Origin: Cydia pomonella | Taxonomy: Eukaryota; Arthropoda; Insecta; Lepidoptera; Tortricidae | Direction: 5' to 3' | Assembly (NCBI RefSeq): GCF_033807575.1 | Contig: NC_084729.1 | Coordinates: 8,990,001-9,054,000 of the forward strand | Length of the DNA stretch: 64,000 bases | Shown: positions 23,446 through 34,485 of the stretch, one piece after another | Numbering within the stretch: position 1 is the stretch's first letter | How the letters are laid out: the number at the start of each line of letters is the position of its first letter | The notes under the pieces: generated by a model | What the model saw: the letters and a program-made list of their open reading frames with translations, nothing else | Told to the model about the DNA's origin: nothing | Databases searched by the model: none | Position numbers and translations under genes: made by a program

Positions 23446-24983
23446 TTATTATTAACCCGTTGCTGAAGTACACTTCCCGCGCTCTGGTCGCTAGCGTCAC
23501 AAAAAAGAGCTATAGGCGCGCTATGAGAAGGGTGAGCGAGCATCACTGCATTGTTTATAGCTTTCTTACATGCGTCAAATGCTTCATCCGCTTCAGGGTT
23601 CCACTGTATGACAGTTTTATCGCGTTTCTTGCAGTTGTGCAAAAATACGTTTAATGGCGTTTGAATTTGTGCTGCGTTAGGGAGGCTGTCGTGGTAAAAG
23701 TTGACCATTCCAAGAAACCTTCGTAGTTGTTCGATATTTTCAGGTTTTGGGTAACTGTTAATAATTTGAATTTTGTCTTCTGGTGGTTTAATTCCGTGCG
23801 GTGTTACTGTGTAGCCGAGGAACTTGACAGATTCTTTACCCAGCACACATTTTGAGGGATTGATTGTGACACCGTATTCGTTCAGTCGTTGTAGGACTGT
23901 CCGGAGATGACTTTCGTGAGATTTGGCGTCCTTTGACGCGATGATGATATCGTCGATAAATGGAAACACATAATCTAGACCGGCAAGAACTTGGTGAATA
24001 AATCTTTGAAACGTCTGTCCGGCGTTTTTTAAACCTTCTCTCATCATTGGAAACTCAAAAAGACCGAACGGAGTAATTATAGCGGTTTTATCGATATGAT
24101 TTTTGTGCATAGGTATCTGCTGATACGCCCGGTTCAAGTCGATTGTACTGAAAATATTCATACCATGAAGTTGATAGGTAAAATCTCTTAGTCGTGGAAC
24201 TGGGTAACGATCTGGCTTTGTCACAGTGTTTAAGCGTCTGTAATCTCCACAGACTCGTATGTCACCATTTTTCTTAGGCACAACGTGGAGTGGACTTGCC
24301 CAGGGGCTCTTGCTAGGTCGACATAACTGTTGCTCTATCATGTGATCGAATTCCTTTTTGACCGCGAGATACCGATGTGGGGGTAACGGGCGTGGGCGTG
24401 AATGTACGGGAGCTCCACTGGTCTCGATGTAGTGCTCGATGTTGTGCTTGGGAGCACTCTTCATTGAGGATGGCCTTATAATATCGGGAAATTCACTGAG
24501 AATGTGATGATATTTTTGTTCAAGATCAATACTGCAGATCGTTGGTTGCGAAGTCTTACAGATTGGAGTTCTGACAGCAAGGTTTGTTTTCTTGTCGACC
24601 AGACATCGTCCGTCAAGATCGACTAGCAATTGGTGGTACTTCAAGAAATCAGCGCCGATGATTGGCTTACTGACTGCTGCGATAATAAACTTCCATTTAA
24701 AAGAACGTTTTAAATTGAAATCTAAGTCCAATATCTTCTCACCGAAAGTGGGTATTACGCTGCTGTTTGCTGCATACAGATTGAAGGAGGTCGATTGGCC
24801 ACGGAATCCTCTAGGCTTTGGAATGACAGATATATTTGCGCCAGTATCAATGAGGAATTTAATTTTTGTGTCTTGATCAGTAACGAACAGGCGGTGTGAA
24901 GTATCCCATGCGCTAGTTTCCGCCTCAGCTAACGCAGGCACTAGTTTTCCTTGCTCTTCTTGAAATTGCAAGGGATTGTGCAC
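23349..24983 (-). pseudogene. Protease and reverse transcriptase part of pol
   Basis: Entered from gag by a -1 shift in the 43-base overlap 24941-24983. The aspartic protease motif is LIDTGANISVIP. RT motifs include KKNGDIRVCGDYRRLN, the catalytic FIDD, and KFLGYTVTPHGI, followed by the start of RNase H (LFCDASD). One oddity: the usual PFG of RT box 4 reads REG (MMREGLKNAGQTFQRF). Reading ends prematurely at 23349 owing to the frameshift described for 21880-23445. The element is probably unable to move by itself. Confidence 0.85.
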
Positions 24984-25822
24984 TTATATGCTGAGTTGCC
25001 AAAACGTCGGTGATAAAAACAAATGTCACTCGAGGAATGTTGAGGGTTTTGAAAATTGGCAAGCGTGCGAGAATAGGGACGACTAAATCGCGAAGCATTG
25101 AATTGCGGAGCTGAATATAAATTGCGGCGGTACTGTTTTTGTTGAATCTTGATCTCGGCGACTTCACGAACAAGATAGTCCAGCTTGTCTTCTAACGTTT
25201 TCTGCGGCGGAGAAACTTGACTGACAGTAGAAGTAGAAGGCTGTACCGAAATTGCCGATATTTCTTTACGTGTTTGTTCTAGAATTTTATCTGCCATCAG
25301 TGCTATATCGTTTAAGTTAATGTCTTTCATAATTGTATCGCTAGTGGCGACGACGGATCGGACGGATAGAGGCAGATGGTTGGACCACAGGATGCGGAGA
25401 GCCGTTTCGGAGACGTTGCTATCGGCGAGGGTTTTCATTCTGCGCAGTAACTGAGATGGCTTTAAGTCGCCGAGCTCCATTTCAGACAAAAGACGTTGCA
25501 AACTACGTTCTTTAGACTCCTCGTAAACGGTAATCAATCGGTTTTTCAATGTTTCGTACTTGTTGGTTTCAGGCGGTTTTAATAAAATATCGCTTACTTC
25601 GTCCAAATCGTGACGTTCTAATTTTGCTATTGCGAGCTCATACATTGCCTGGTCGCCTTTCTTGAGAGGGGCGACGATAGATTCAAACTGCACGAACCAA
25701 AGCTTTATTTGGTCGCGCCATATTGGTGGAATACGAATGTTGGTCGCAATACCTGAGAGCTCTTGAATCGGGCTCGAAACTGCAGGTTCAAACTTTTCAT
25801 TGTTTTCGTTATCTGAAGACAT
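24941..25822 (-). CDS. Gag of the LTR retrotransposon
   Basis: It is a 293-residue frame starting at a true ATG (MSSDNENNEKF), of usual length for insect Ty3 Gag. The capsid-like part (IPPIWRDQIKLWFVQFES, YETLKNRLI, LLSEMELGDLKPSQLLRRM) is the retrotransposon Gag/Arc-like fold signature, known to form particles. Near the C-terminus is CFYHRRFGNSAYKCTIPC, a CHCC-type nucleic-acid-binding motif. The end overlaps the pol frame by 43 bases, fitting -1 frameshift expression. No internal stop is present. Confidence 0.9.
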   Translation of the reverse strand: MSSDNENNEKFEPAVSSPIQELSGIATNIRIPPIWRDQIKLWFVQFESIVAPLKKGDQAMYELAIAKLERHDLDEVSDILLKPPETNKYETLKNRLITVYEESKERSLQRLLSEMELGDLKPSQLLRRMKTLADSNVSETALRILWSNHLPLSVRSVVATSDTIMKDINLNDIALMADKILEQTRKEISAISVQPSTSTVSQVSPPQKTLEDKLDYLVREVAEIKIQQKQYRRNLYSAPQFNASRFSRPYSRTLANFQNPQHSSSDICFYHRRFGNSAYKCTIPCNFKKSKEN

Positions 25823-25853
25823 GTTTTTAGAAGGCTGGGTGCTGCTCTGTATG

Positions 25854-25864
25854 CGGGGTCACCA
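25854..25864 (-). other. Primer-binding site, tRNA-Trp type
   Basis: The minus strand reads tggtgaccccg, two bases after the 5' LTR. This equals the complement of the tRNA-Trp 3' end plus CCA. Confidence 0.8.
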
Positions 25865-25866
25865 CT

Positions 25867-26005
25867 TCAAGGGCCGATATTAAAACATGAAAATTATCGT
25901 TTAAAATTGAGTTTTAATTATCAATGACAATAATCGAATGAATTGTCGCGCAGACTTTTTCTAACCGCGCAGACAATTTGCGCGGAGATGTGCGCAGCAG
26001 CTACA
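25867..26005 (-). repeat. 5' LTR
   Basis: 139 bp, identical to 21731-21869 except one base near the inner end (tcaa against ttaa). Confidence 0.9.
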
Positions 26006-26010
26006 AATGT

Positions 26011-26503
26011 AATCCTTAATTCCGTTTCCCCGTTTTACTCGTCTGGCTGAATGCGCAAGGAGCGCGAAGCCATTTAAAAAAAAAAAAAACGCCCGTGGGT
26101 ACGCCCGTCTATAATGGCCCTTATTTCGACCATACGTAACGTGGAAAAATAATGGATATTTGAACGCACGCCATTTCTCATTGATCTCTTTTTGGCCATT
26201 TCTGTGATTTCTGATTTCTGTCACAAATTGCCAAATTTGACAATAATAACATTGAATAAATGCTCATTGGCAGAATCATCAACACCTTGATGGAGCCATA
26301 ACACGAAAATTGATTGATTGAATAAATGCTCATTTTATTGCTAAGAATTGTCTGACAATAACATTGAAAAGCTGAGCTATGAATCGTCTTTGAATATATT
26401 TTGAACGGATGTGAAACAATATACTATTTGAACAAAAAATCTACGTCTGTTTACTTGACATTTACATTATGTGAACCGAAAAGAGGTCGTACTATAGTTG
26501 ACG
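26011..26503 (+). promoter_or_regulatory. Conserved upstream block / 5' UTR of gene 2
   Basis: It matches 9350-9659. Only about 500 bp of the ancestral upstream block remains contiguous because the LTR element split it, so the 5' LTR now lies roughly 0.5 kb before the start codon, in antisense orientation. Confidence 0.5.
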
Positions 26504-26837
26504 ATGGAGTCATCAGTGTTACAGGGCGCAGAGAGTGTTTGCATGAAGGCTGAGCCTTGTGAGCATGTGTATAAAACGGATGAACCCACGTTTGAGGAAG
26601 TGTCTATTAAAGCTGAGCCGTTACTGGATGCCGTTTTTGTAAAAAACGAGCCCAGGTGGGAGAGCGTGTCCATAAAAGCCGAGCCTTCGTGCTCAGATGT
26701 GAGTGTAAAAGACGAGTCGCTCGGCGTGAGCGCGGCGGCCGTGGTAGCGGAGCTGTACACCGACCACACGGTAAAAGATGAGCTTGTGCTTGGCCCCGAG
26801 CTAGTGGAGCGGCGCGGCGTGCGCCACGCACCAACAG
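26504..26837 (+). CDS. Gene 2, exon 1: poly-SUMO-consensus N-terminal domain
   Basis: ATG at 26504 (MESSVLQG; an in-frame TTG lies 6 bases upstream). Donor acag|gttagt, phase 1, fits exon 2 at 29370. The exon has 111 codons, about 20 fewer than gene 1 because one internal IKAEPLLVDAVFVKDEL-type unit is absent. SUMO-consensus sites: IKAEP, VKNEP, IKAEP, VKDES and VKDEL, plus MKAEP. It ends in AELYTDHTVKDELVLGPE. The unit loss or gain shows that the motif array itself expands and contracts by tandem duplication. Confidence 0.8.
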
Positions 26838-26904
26838 GTTAGTTCTCAATAAACATCTTAAATTATGGGCATAAGTAGACATGCCTCCTGTCCACACTGT
26901 GGTA

Positions 26905-27550
26905 ATGAGGGGACCTTTTGTCTGGGTCTGCCTAAAACGTAGTCTGACTAATTCGCGTTATGCCTAGACCAACCGAGAAATAGTCGCACTGAGACTTAGG
27001 CCTAATGAGTTTTTGTCCAAGTGCGAATCTGGCACAAGAAGACTTAGGCCTCTTGCATTATTGTCCAAAAGCGAATCTGGTACAGAGAGACTTACATTTA
27101 TGTATTAATTTTGTATCCAAAAACGAATCAAGTGTTACTTCTCCTATAATAGATTTTTTTCAAATAATTTTTTTTCCAAGCGCAAAGCGGGGCTCCTATT
27201 TCTGGGTAGGTTGCCCTCCGGGCATCTGAAGCTACCTAATTCGACTGCCTGCCTGCTTTACAAATAATAATAATAAATTGGCGTAGGGATGTGACAACCC
27301 CATCGCCTGCTGGTTTTACCAGTGCAATCAGTCAACGCAGGGCAGGTTTTGGTGAGCTGTTGGGGAGTAGCAACCCCACATACCCGATTGCTCCTGGGGA
27401 GTTCTGTTACCCGCAGGGAGGGTGGGTAGGACAGGATTCTCTGCCTCTGGCTTGGCTTTGCCGGCCGGCCAGAGTGGAGTCGCGCACGAATCCCAAAGGT
27501 CAGGAACACTATTCTTCCGTGATGGGAAAGACATAATAATGATAAAATAA
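26905..27550. repeat. Repeat insertions in gene 2 intron
   Basis: Absent from the matching gene 1 position. 26905-27230 contains repeated 'gcgaatctgg...aga.gactta' units. 27231-27540 is a GC-richer retroelement-like fragment. Families unknown. Confidence 0.5.
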
Positions 27551-27660
27551 CAAATGAATACGTATTATTTACGTACATCGTTTTAACATACCTGTAGGTA
27601 TGATCGCTACTTTAAAAACATCAATGTCTATAGAATGACATTGTCATTGATTTAGTAATA

Positions 27661-28128
27661 GGGTTGTTTCCAATTTTTTGAAATGCTTGTATTACGTTCT
27701 ATATTAACTAAAAGTTGCCCTAAAATTCAACTTTTATACTAAAAACGGCTTTAAATATGTTAAATTAACAAAATATATTTTGACAGATGCTTTCGCGCCC
27801 AAAACGCTCTTTGAAAATTGTGTGACGTCACAGTTTACGGTTTGACACATAACTACATACACACGTAGAAGATACGAACTGACATTTGTCATTTGTTGTT
27901 TATCGCCTAACTGTCAACAGTGTCAATCCGAGAGTTGTGACGTCATCAGAATCTTCAATAACGTTTCGAGTTTGGTCACGTGACGTGTGCCAAAAGATAT
28001 GTTAAATTCAATATTTACAAAAATATGGTCATTACAGGTCCCCTAAAAGTAGTTTAACATGTTCTTATAATCCAAAAGAATTTATTGGGATACAATTCTG
28101 CCCTAAGATTTGTAGATGGAAACAACCC
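27661..28128. mobile_element. 468-bp MITE with TA target site
   Basis: Inverted ends gggttgtttcc / ggaaacaaccc, flanked by TA. It is absent from gene 1 (10575). An inverted copy is at 57239-57715. Confidence 0.85.
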
Positions 28129-28214
28129 TATTATTATGAGACATGTTGTGCTTGTCGCAAACCTTAGAATTTATATGTTGAAATCAAAGAGAACACCACT
28201 AACGCTGCAACATA

Positions 28215-28294
28215 GAGTCTGTTTGGAAAGAGAAGAGTTGTGGAATGTATTGGGCCCCATACATTCCACGACTCTTCTCTTTCCGCACAGACTC
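28215..28294. mobile_element. 80-bp palindromic micro-MITE
   Basis: Ends gagtctgt / acagactc, TA on both sides, arms of about 38 bases around ggggccc. The gene 1 intron (10653) has the empty site. Confidence 0.85.
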
Positions 28295-28617
28295 TAACAG
28301 AAGAATGCTTGTTTTGCTCAACACATCATAATGTAAGTTATAAAGATCAAATTTGGTTCTAAAATTAATCGAGAGAAAATTAATCGATAATTATAAATAA
28401 AATAAAAAAACCTTTAATTTCTCGAACAAAAAAAATAAAAATAATATACTTTTTCAGTCGACTAATTAATCGATTGAAAAAGTTAATCACTGGTACTTAA
28501 TCGACGATTAATTTAATCGCGAATAATGTTAATCGCAACTCTTCGAGTAAAACTAATTAATCGTCACTTTTAATCGTCGCTCACGATTACATTTTGCCCA
28601 TCTCTGCCTCGGAGCGG

Positions 28618-29030
28618 CTCGGGGACCGTACTATTATAATTAAAATTTATCGAGCGACGCACGACAGGAGCGAATGTTTCGTTATAATCAATGCCTTCCT
28701 GGCGACTAATCTTGCTGTAGTGTGTGTGTAAAACGATCAAAATTACCAGTAGCATCATATGTGATTATGTAGATACTTTAGTACTCAATTACTGTCTCCC
28801 AATTTGTGCCGCTGTGGCTTTAGCTGTTAAGGTGCAATTGTAAACTGATTAAATAAATAAACAAATAATAAACAAACAAATATTTAGTTTTATACACCCA
28901 TTGATATTTTATTACATTTTACCAATGGACCTATCCACCAATTCCTAGACATTGCTTTTTACTAGAGCATCATACTCACATTTTATGGCATCTAGCTATT
29001 GCTGGCTACTAGAGCCACTTAAATCTTCAT
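28618..29030 (-). pseudogene. Ty1/copia RT fragment in gene 2 intron
   Basis: The minus strand reads SRQEGIDYNETFAPVVR, a copia RT hallmark. It is interrupted at about 28757-28895 by a small A-rich insertion. Homologous to 16930-17215 and 37781-38015. Confidence 0.75.
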
Positions 29031-29369
29031 TATAATTGACTTTCAAATGATAAATATTGAAAAACGTTTATTTGGATTTGATTCTGTTCCATGTTTTACA
29101 GTTAGTATTGTTTTCGCATTAGTGTGGTAAAACATGTTATTTTTTTGGAAAATGTGGTGAAATTTGTTTAACAACCTTACCTTGTACCTTAAAACCCTCA
29201 CAACGGTCAAGATTTGAACCACTTGATACATTCGTGGTTCAATTTTGGAATCTTACGCTTGTTCGGTGAAGTCAGGTATCAATATTAGCACGAGCGGTAA
29301 AACAACAACTTTGCCGCCTTGTCCTGTTAATTATGTATGGTCTCTATAGATAAAACATTGTTGTTGCAG

Positions 29370-30463
29370 GACAAACTCCACAGAAGAGGCCAGGAAGTGG
29401 ACCCGAACCTTACCAATGTGCTCACTGTAAATTTATAACAGCCAGAAAATCCTCTTTGATACGTCATGTACAGACACATTTTGAAAACAACCTTTACAAA
29501 CATGGTCAGTGTACTAATGCTAATGTATACAAAGGTGACTTGCTAGATCATGTAAGGTCACATACTAGTGAGAAACCTTACCAATGTGATCAGTGTAGTT
29601 ATGTTAGCCGAAGAAAATATAGTTTAAATATGCATATAAAGAAACACACTGGTGAAAAGGAATACAAATGTGATCAGTGTAGTTATGCCAGTGCATACAA
29701 AGAATCTTTGAAAGTTCATATAAGGACACACACTGGTGAAAAGCCCTACAAATGCGACCAGTGTAGTTATGCCAGTGCATACAAAGGAACTTTGAAAGTT
29801 CATATAAGGACACACACTGGTGAAAAGCCCTACAAATGCGACCAGTGTAGTTATACCAGTGCAAAGAAAGAAACTTTGAAAGTTCATATAAGGACACACA
29901 CTTGTAAAAAGCCCTACAAATGCGACCAGTGTAGTTATGCCAGCAACCAAAGAGGTCATTTGATAGTTCATATAAGGACACACACTGGTGAAAAGCCTTA
30001 CAAATGCGACCAGTGTAGTTATGCCAGCAACCAAAAAAATAATTTGACAGCTCATATAAGAAAACACACTGGTGAAAAGTTACACAAATGTGATCAGTGT
30101 AGTTATGCCTTTGCATACGAAGGAACTTTGAATGTTCATATAAGGACACACACTGGTGAAAAGCCCTACAAATGCGACCAGTGTACATATGTTAGCAACC
30201 GAAAAGGTAATTTGAAAGCTCATATAAAAAAACACATTAGTGAAAAGGTACACAAATGTAACCAGTGTAGTTATGCTAGCGGAAGTAAAAGTGTTTTGCA
30301 ACGACATATAAGGGCACATGGTAAATCTTACCAGTGTGAACAGTATGTTAGCAACCATAATAGTGGTTTGGAACATCGTGTAAGGAAACACGAAGTGAGG
30401 TGTTATGTGAACAAAACACGTACGCGACGTTTGACAGACGGCGAGTCACAGGGTGTAGCATAG
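29370..30463 (+). CDS. Gene 2, exon 2: C2H2 finger array, best preserved paralogue
   Basis: The acceptor is ttgttgcag; the frame is open from QTPQKRPG, and phase 1 fits exon 1. Of 12 finger positions, 10 have all four zinc ligands: finger 1 (YQCAHC) and nine of the CDQCSY/CNQCSY type with HTGEKPYKC linkers. Position 2 (YKHGQC) and the last (CEQY) are degenerate as in the sister genes. The fingers are nearly identical in DNA, differing mainly at predicted contact residues: helix positions 2 and 3 are ES, GT, ET, GH, NN, GT, GN and SV in successive fingers from position 4. The C-terminal tail is RCYVNKTRTRRLTDGESQ. This is the copy most likely to be functional. Confidence 0.9.
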
Positions 30464-30479
30464 GCGGTACTGATACATC

Positions 30480-31160
30480 CCCTTTTTTATTTTTTTTATG
30501 AATTTGATTTGAAGGTATTGTAAATGATTTTCTACATTATTCCGGTTGTTGGTGCGCAGTGGAAAAAACATTCCTTAGGGAAGTGGGTGCATAAATGGGG
30601 CCTTCACCCGTGCTCCGGGTCATTCCTGGTGCAAAGGCTGTCCATCGCAATTAAACGCGGTAACGGTCCTTAGCTAGTTACAAATACGGCGGTGGCAGAA
30701 TAACAGCGTCCGTTGCTGGAAGTCCTTAGGGCCGCTGTGCCCCGAGGCCTTTTGGCGCAGACATTAGCTGAGCCACTTTCCCTTTCAATTAGTTTGTAAG
30801 CATTATTGTGTACTTTTGTTATGTACCTATGCTTAAACTTTTTGAATCTTCTTTTCTGTCGTGCTGGTGGCCTAGCGGAAAAAGCGTGCGACTTGCAACC
30901 GGCAAACGCGGCGGTTCAAACCCCAGCTCGTACCAATGAGTTTTTTGGAACTTACATACAATATATCATTTGATATTTACCAGTCGCTTTCTGGAGAAAG
31001 AAAACATCGTGAGGAAACCGGACTAATCCCAATAAGGCCTAGTTTACCCTCTAGGTTGAAAGGTTAGATGGCAGTAGCTTTTGTAAAAACTAGTGCCTAC
31101 GCCAATTCTCGGGATTAGTTGCCAAGCGGACCCCAGGCTCCCATGAGCCGTGGTTAAGTG
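30480..31160 (+). repeat. 3' flank of gene 2 with SINE
   Basis: Homologous to 19480-20545 but missing about 400 bp around the MITE. The SINE occupies 30861-31160. Confidence 0.8.
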
Positions 31161-31321
31161 CCGGGACAACGCGAGGAAGAAAAGAGATAAGGAAGGGGAG
31201 GTCTTGTGCTGTCATCGTAGGCATTTCCTTAGTTAATAATAATGATTTGTATGGGAGGTATGATTAAACATATGATCAATAATCACATCGTTAAGCTTGT
31301 ATAAACACTATAATAGTTATT

Positions 31322-31544
31322 TACGATACAAGTGCAGAAAAGAGGAAATTCGCATCGAGTGGTCAAAAATAAAACACCACCGAAAGGAGGGTTTTAAATC
31401 GACACGAGTTGCGAATTACCTATTCGCACGTGTATCGTACAACGTTTTACAGTATATATGGCTCTTTAAAGTTTCGACATACGCGCGCAAAGTGCTCATT
31501 CCAGCACGTGTGCGAGAAAGTAGCACCATATGTACAACTGTAAA
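31322..31544. mobile_element. Composite MITE (cgatacaagtgcgaa + tacagtacatatgg)
   Basis: Two adjoining inverted-repeat units, the first with ends cgatacaagtgc / gcacgtgtatcg, the second with acagtatatatgg / ccatatgtac. The same pair occurs at 48653-48876 and inverted at 58600-58820. Confidence 0.75.
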
Positions 31545-31660
31545 TGGGTTTTTATCTATGTATAGAGTAAACACTCTAAGCTTAACTAACTATTCTACAA
31601 GTATTCAGCCATTTCATGTGAAATAAATGTTTATATTAAAAAAATATTTTGTAGTTTCTC

Positions 31661-32259
31661 ATTTACTTTAACGTAAGAACTTTACTTGAGTGTGTCACAC
31701 TTGGCGCACTGATGCAATTTTGAGGTCGTTTACAAAAAATGGGTCCGTTAGCACTGTTTGGTGTAGCTTCCTAATCATGCTTTACCCTTTGATTGCCTTT
31801 TGGTTGTAGTGGTCAGATTTGATAACTGCACTGTCACAAGAACTTGGCGTCCTAAAGAGCTTACCTGTTCTACAAGTCAGTTTCCATTTACGTTAGTATG
31901 GGCAGTCCCCATTCATAAGTCAGATAGATATTACGAATTTCGGAAACAAGTTGCGCTGGCCTTAGCTTACTAATAATTACAAAATGTTTTGTGTATATCT
32001 GAACAGACGGAGTGTTTACCATTTACCATCCATGCACCACTAATCACCTTGTTTTATTTAAGTGTATCGGCAGATTTTATTTTACTGTATGTTTAAATAC
32101 CCTCTATATTTTTAGTTCTTTCGCTAATTTCATGCAAAATAAATGTATTTGTATAGCTTTAAGTTCTCATGTAAGTGAATTATCAAATTCTTAGTGAGAA
32201 ATAAAGAATCTTAAACCTAAAGTCGCAGGGGTTAATTAAAAGTAACGTTCACAGTCTGG
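31661..32259. other. No gene recognised
   Basis: AT-rich; two 'aataaatgt' stretches resemble retroelement or gene 3' ends. No domain seen. Confidence 0.35.
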
Positions 32260-32434
32260 ACCGCAGCTGCACTACTGCCGCAGTATCGCAGCGTACCTAT
32301 CAATACTGCTGACTACATTACTAACGCAAATGTTAAGATTGCGGGCAGCAGTACTAATTTTGACATTTGGCGGCAGTAAATACAGTCAGCAGTATTGTCA
32401 CACTGCAATACTGCGGCAGTAGTGCAGCTGCGGT
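32260..32434. mobile_element. Palindromic MITE rich in gcagta
   Basis: Inverted ends accgcagctgcactactgcc / ggcagtagtgcagctgcggt; internal repeats of gcagtattg. It lies directly 5' of a LINE fragment. Confidence 0.8.
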
Positions 32435-32940
32435 AGGGAATCCGAAGGTTACCTTTACATTCTTCGTGCTTCTCGAACTCTGAAGCTGGCTGTCCTCCCT
32501 CATCGGACTGGATTCTTGTCCAACTCATTCACTTGCCAAGCAATACGTCTGTGGAATGCTCTCCCTCTGCCTATCAGACAAGCTCAGAGCAAGCTTACAT
32601 TCAAAAGCAAGTTGCGTAAGCACTTATTTGAAAACATTCGTGACTAAATGTCTGCGTGATATCTCACACTAATAGGTACATAAATATTATATATATATAT
32701 ATGTATGTTTATTTATATATATTGAATATGTATATAAGTAGGTATATTTAAAATATATATCTGTGTAAGTATAGTATCATAGTAGTCTCGACTTGTGTAT
32801 AGTTCCATATCAACTCTTTACAATCCTGCACCAAACTAACTATTTCTGTTTAGCCCAATGGTTGACTGGTAGAGAATGCCTCAAGGCGTTAAGTCCGCCA
32901 TTTGTACTCTTTTGGTAAATTTGTGCAATAAAGTTTAAAC
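32435..32940 (+). pseudogene. LINE C-terminal and 3' UTR fragment
   Basis: One frame reads AIRLWNALPLPIRQA...SKLRKHL, the usual tail of CR1/Jockey-like reverse transcriptases. The 3' end carries 'gttgactggtagagaatgcc' and ends in aataaagttt. Confidence 0.65.
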
Positions 32941-33450
32941 AAACAAACATTGCTTAGATCAGTTGTCGACTTTGGGTAGCTTGCTGTGGGTTGCTTATAC
33001 GTTGCGCTTTCTCGGGTTCAAAATCTTGATAACATTCAATTTCCAATCCAAATTATAAGGCTCTGGGACCGTTTAATTTGGATCGCCTCGCTAAAACTCT
33101 TCCTTCCTTTGTACTTCTTACTAATTGTATGTTACTTTTAATATGTATTTTTGTACAATAAAGAGTTTACTACAACTACTTCTACTAAAATTAAGACTAC
33201 GAAACTCCTTCTATTGCGACTTGAGGAGGAAAGAATACTGGTTCCTTACCCAAACGGTAAAACGGGACCCTATTACTAAGACTCCGCTGTCCGTCCGTCT
33301 ATCTGTCCGTCTGTTACAAGGCTGTATATCATGAACCGTGATAGATGCACAGTTGAATTTTTCACATATGATGTATTTCTGTTACCGCTATAACAACAAA
33401 TACTAAAGAGTACGGAGCCCTCGGTGGCAGAGTCTGACTCGCACTTGTCT
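32941..33450. repeat. LINE tail and further repeat fragments
   Basis: A 3' end with 'gtacaataaagagttt' lies at about 33150. 33240-33450 resembles the gggttccgtacc repeat family. Confidence 0.4.
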
Positions 33451-33622
33451 AGTTTTTTTCTTGTCAAATTCTGATAAAACTTGGTAAATAAATAGTAGAG
33501 ATGAGGAGATAATAATTCGGTGTAATTATTCGGTTAAAGAGCCGAATATTTTTTACTGTTCGTCTTGCTGCAACACTGTCCTTGCTGCACCTCACGGTAC
33601 TTAATGTTATCACGAAAAAAAG

Positions 33623-34096
33623 CGGCCAAGTGCGAGTCGAACTCGCCCATGAAGGGTTCCGTACCATTTATGACGTACCAATTTTCGGTGGAAGTTTGCA
33701 TGGTAATGTATATCATATTTTTTTTTTTGATTTTTCGTTCTGTTATTTTAGAAGTTACAGGGGGGGGGGGACACACATTTGTTCACTTTGGATGAAACCT
33801 CACTATCATTTTTGAAGACCTATCCATAGATACCCCACACGTATGGGTTTGATGAAAAAAGATTTTTTGAGTTTCAGTTCTAAGTATGGGGAACCCCCAA
33901 AATTTATTGTTTTTTTTTCTATTTTTGTGTGAACATCTTAATGCGGTTCATAGAATACATCCACATACTAAGTTTGAACAGTATAGCTCTTATAGTTTCG
34001 GAAAAAAGTGGCGGTGGCATAATCGGACAGACAGACGGACATGACGAATCTATAAGGGTTCCGTTTTTTGCCATTTGGTTACGGAACCCTAAAAAC
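33623..34096 (+). repeat. Interspersed repeat (ggccaagtgcgagtcgaactc family)
   Basis: Begins cggccaagtgcgagtcgaac and ends with gggttccgttttttgccatt...ggaaccctaaaaa. Related pieces lie at 2900-2945 and 5605-5760. Confidence 0.6.
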
Positions 34097-34455
34097 AGTA
34101 CACCCGCCTTCCTGACAGTCAGAATGGCGGGTGTACTTTATTACACTATATTCCCGTGGTTATTGGTAAATTCTATAAAAGCCAAATTTTTTTACCTTTT
34201 TTATACCATTCAATTATAATATGAGCCATTATATTTGTGGTTTCCAAGTTTTACTCATTTATATTTTGCTTGCTATTACACTTTTGCAGGCGTTATAATT
34301 TTTCAAGATATCGATCTCATTTTTAAGAAAAAACGCTGAGGTACAATTATTTTTATTAAGCCAGGATTTAGTACCTTTAATGTTTAACCTGTTGTGTTCA
34401 GAAAATCATGTCTTAAAAAAGGCTAGGCGCCAGTTCAAAGAAATCTTCCTAAGAA
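34097..34455 (+). repeat. Single arm of the foldback element family
   Basis: It matches 53990-54345 (hairpin at the end: acacccgcc...ggcgggtgt). The second arm is absent here. Confidence 0.7.
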
Positions 34456-34485
34456 AAATCATTGTCTCGCGTTGCCCCGGCATTT

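Larger units (their letters stand above)
21731..26005 (-). mobile_element. Young Ty3-type LTR retrotransposon, CsRn1-like
   Basis: It has two 139-bp LTRs that differ at one base by eye, a 5-bp target duplication aatgt (21726-21730 and 26006-26010), a primer-binding site tggtgaccccg matching the 3' end of tRNA-Trp, and a purine-rich tract before the 3' LTR. Gag carries a CHCC-type motif. tRNA-Trp priming and a CHCC Gag are hallmarks of the CsRn1 clade. The locus near 9346 is the paralogous empty site. Order on the minus strand: gag, protease-RT, RNase H-integrase. It entered gene 2's upstream region after the gene duplication. Confidence 0.9.

Noticed and set aside
29604..30391. Long antisense open frames over the gene 2 finger array (and over gene 1 and 3 arrays)
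   Set aside because: They arise because the repeated finger codons lack stops on the other strand; the translations are repetitive and resemble no protein family.
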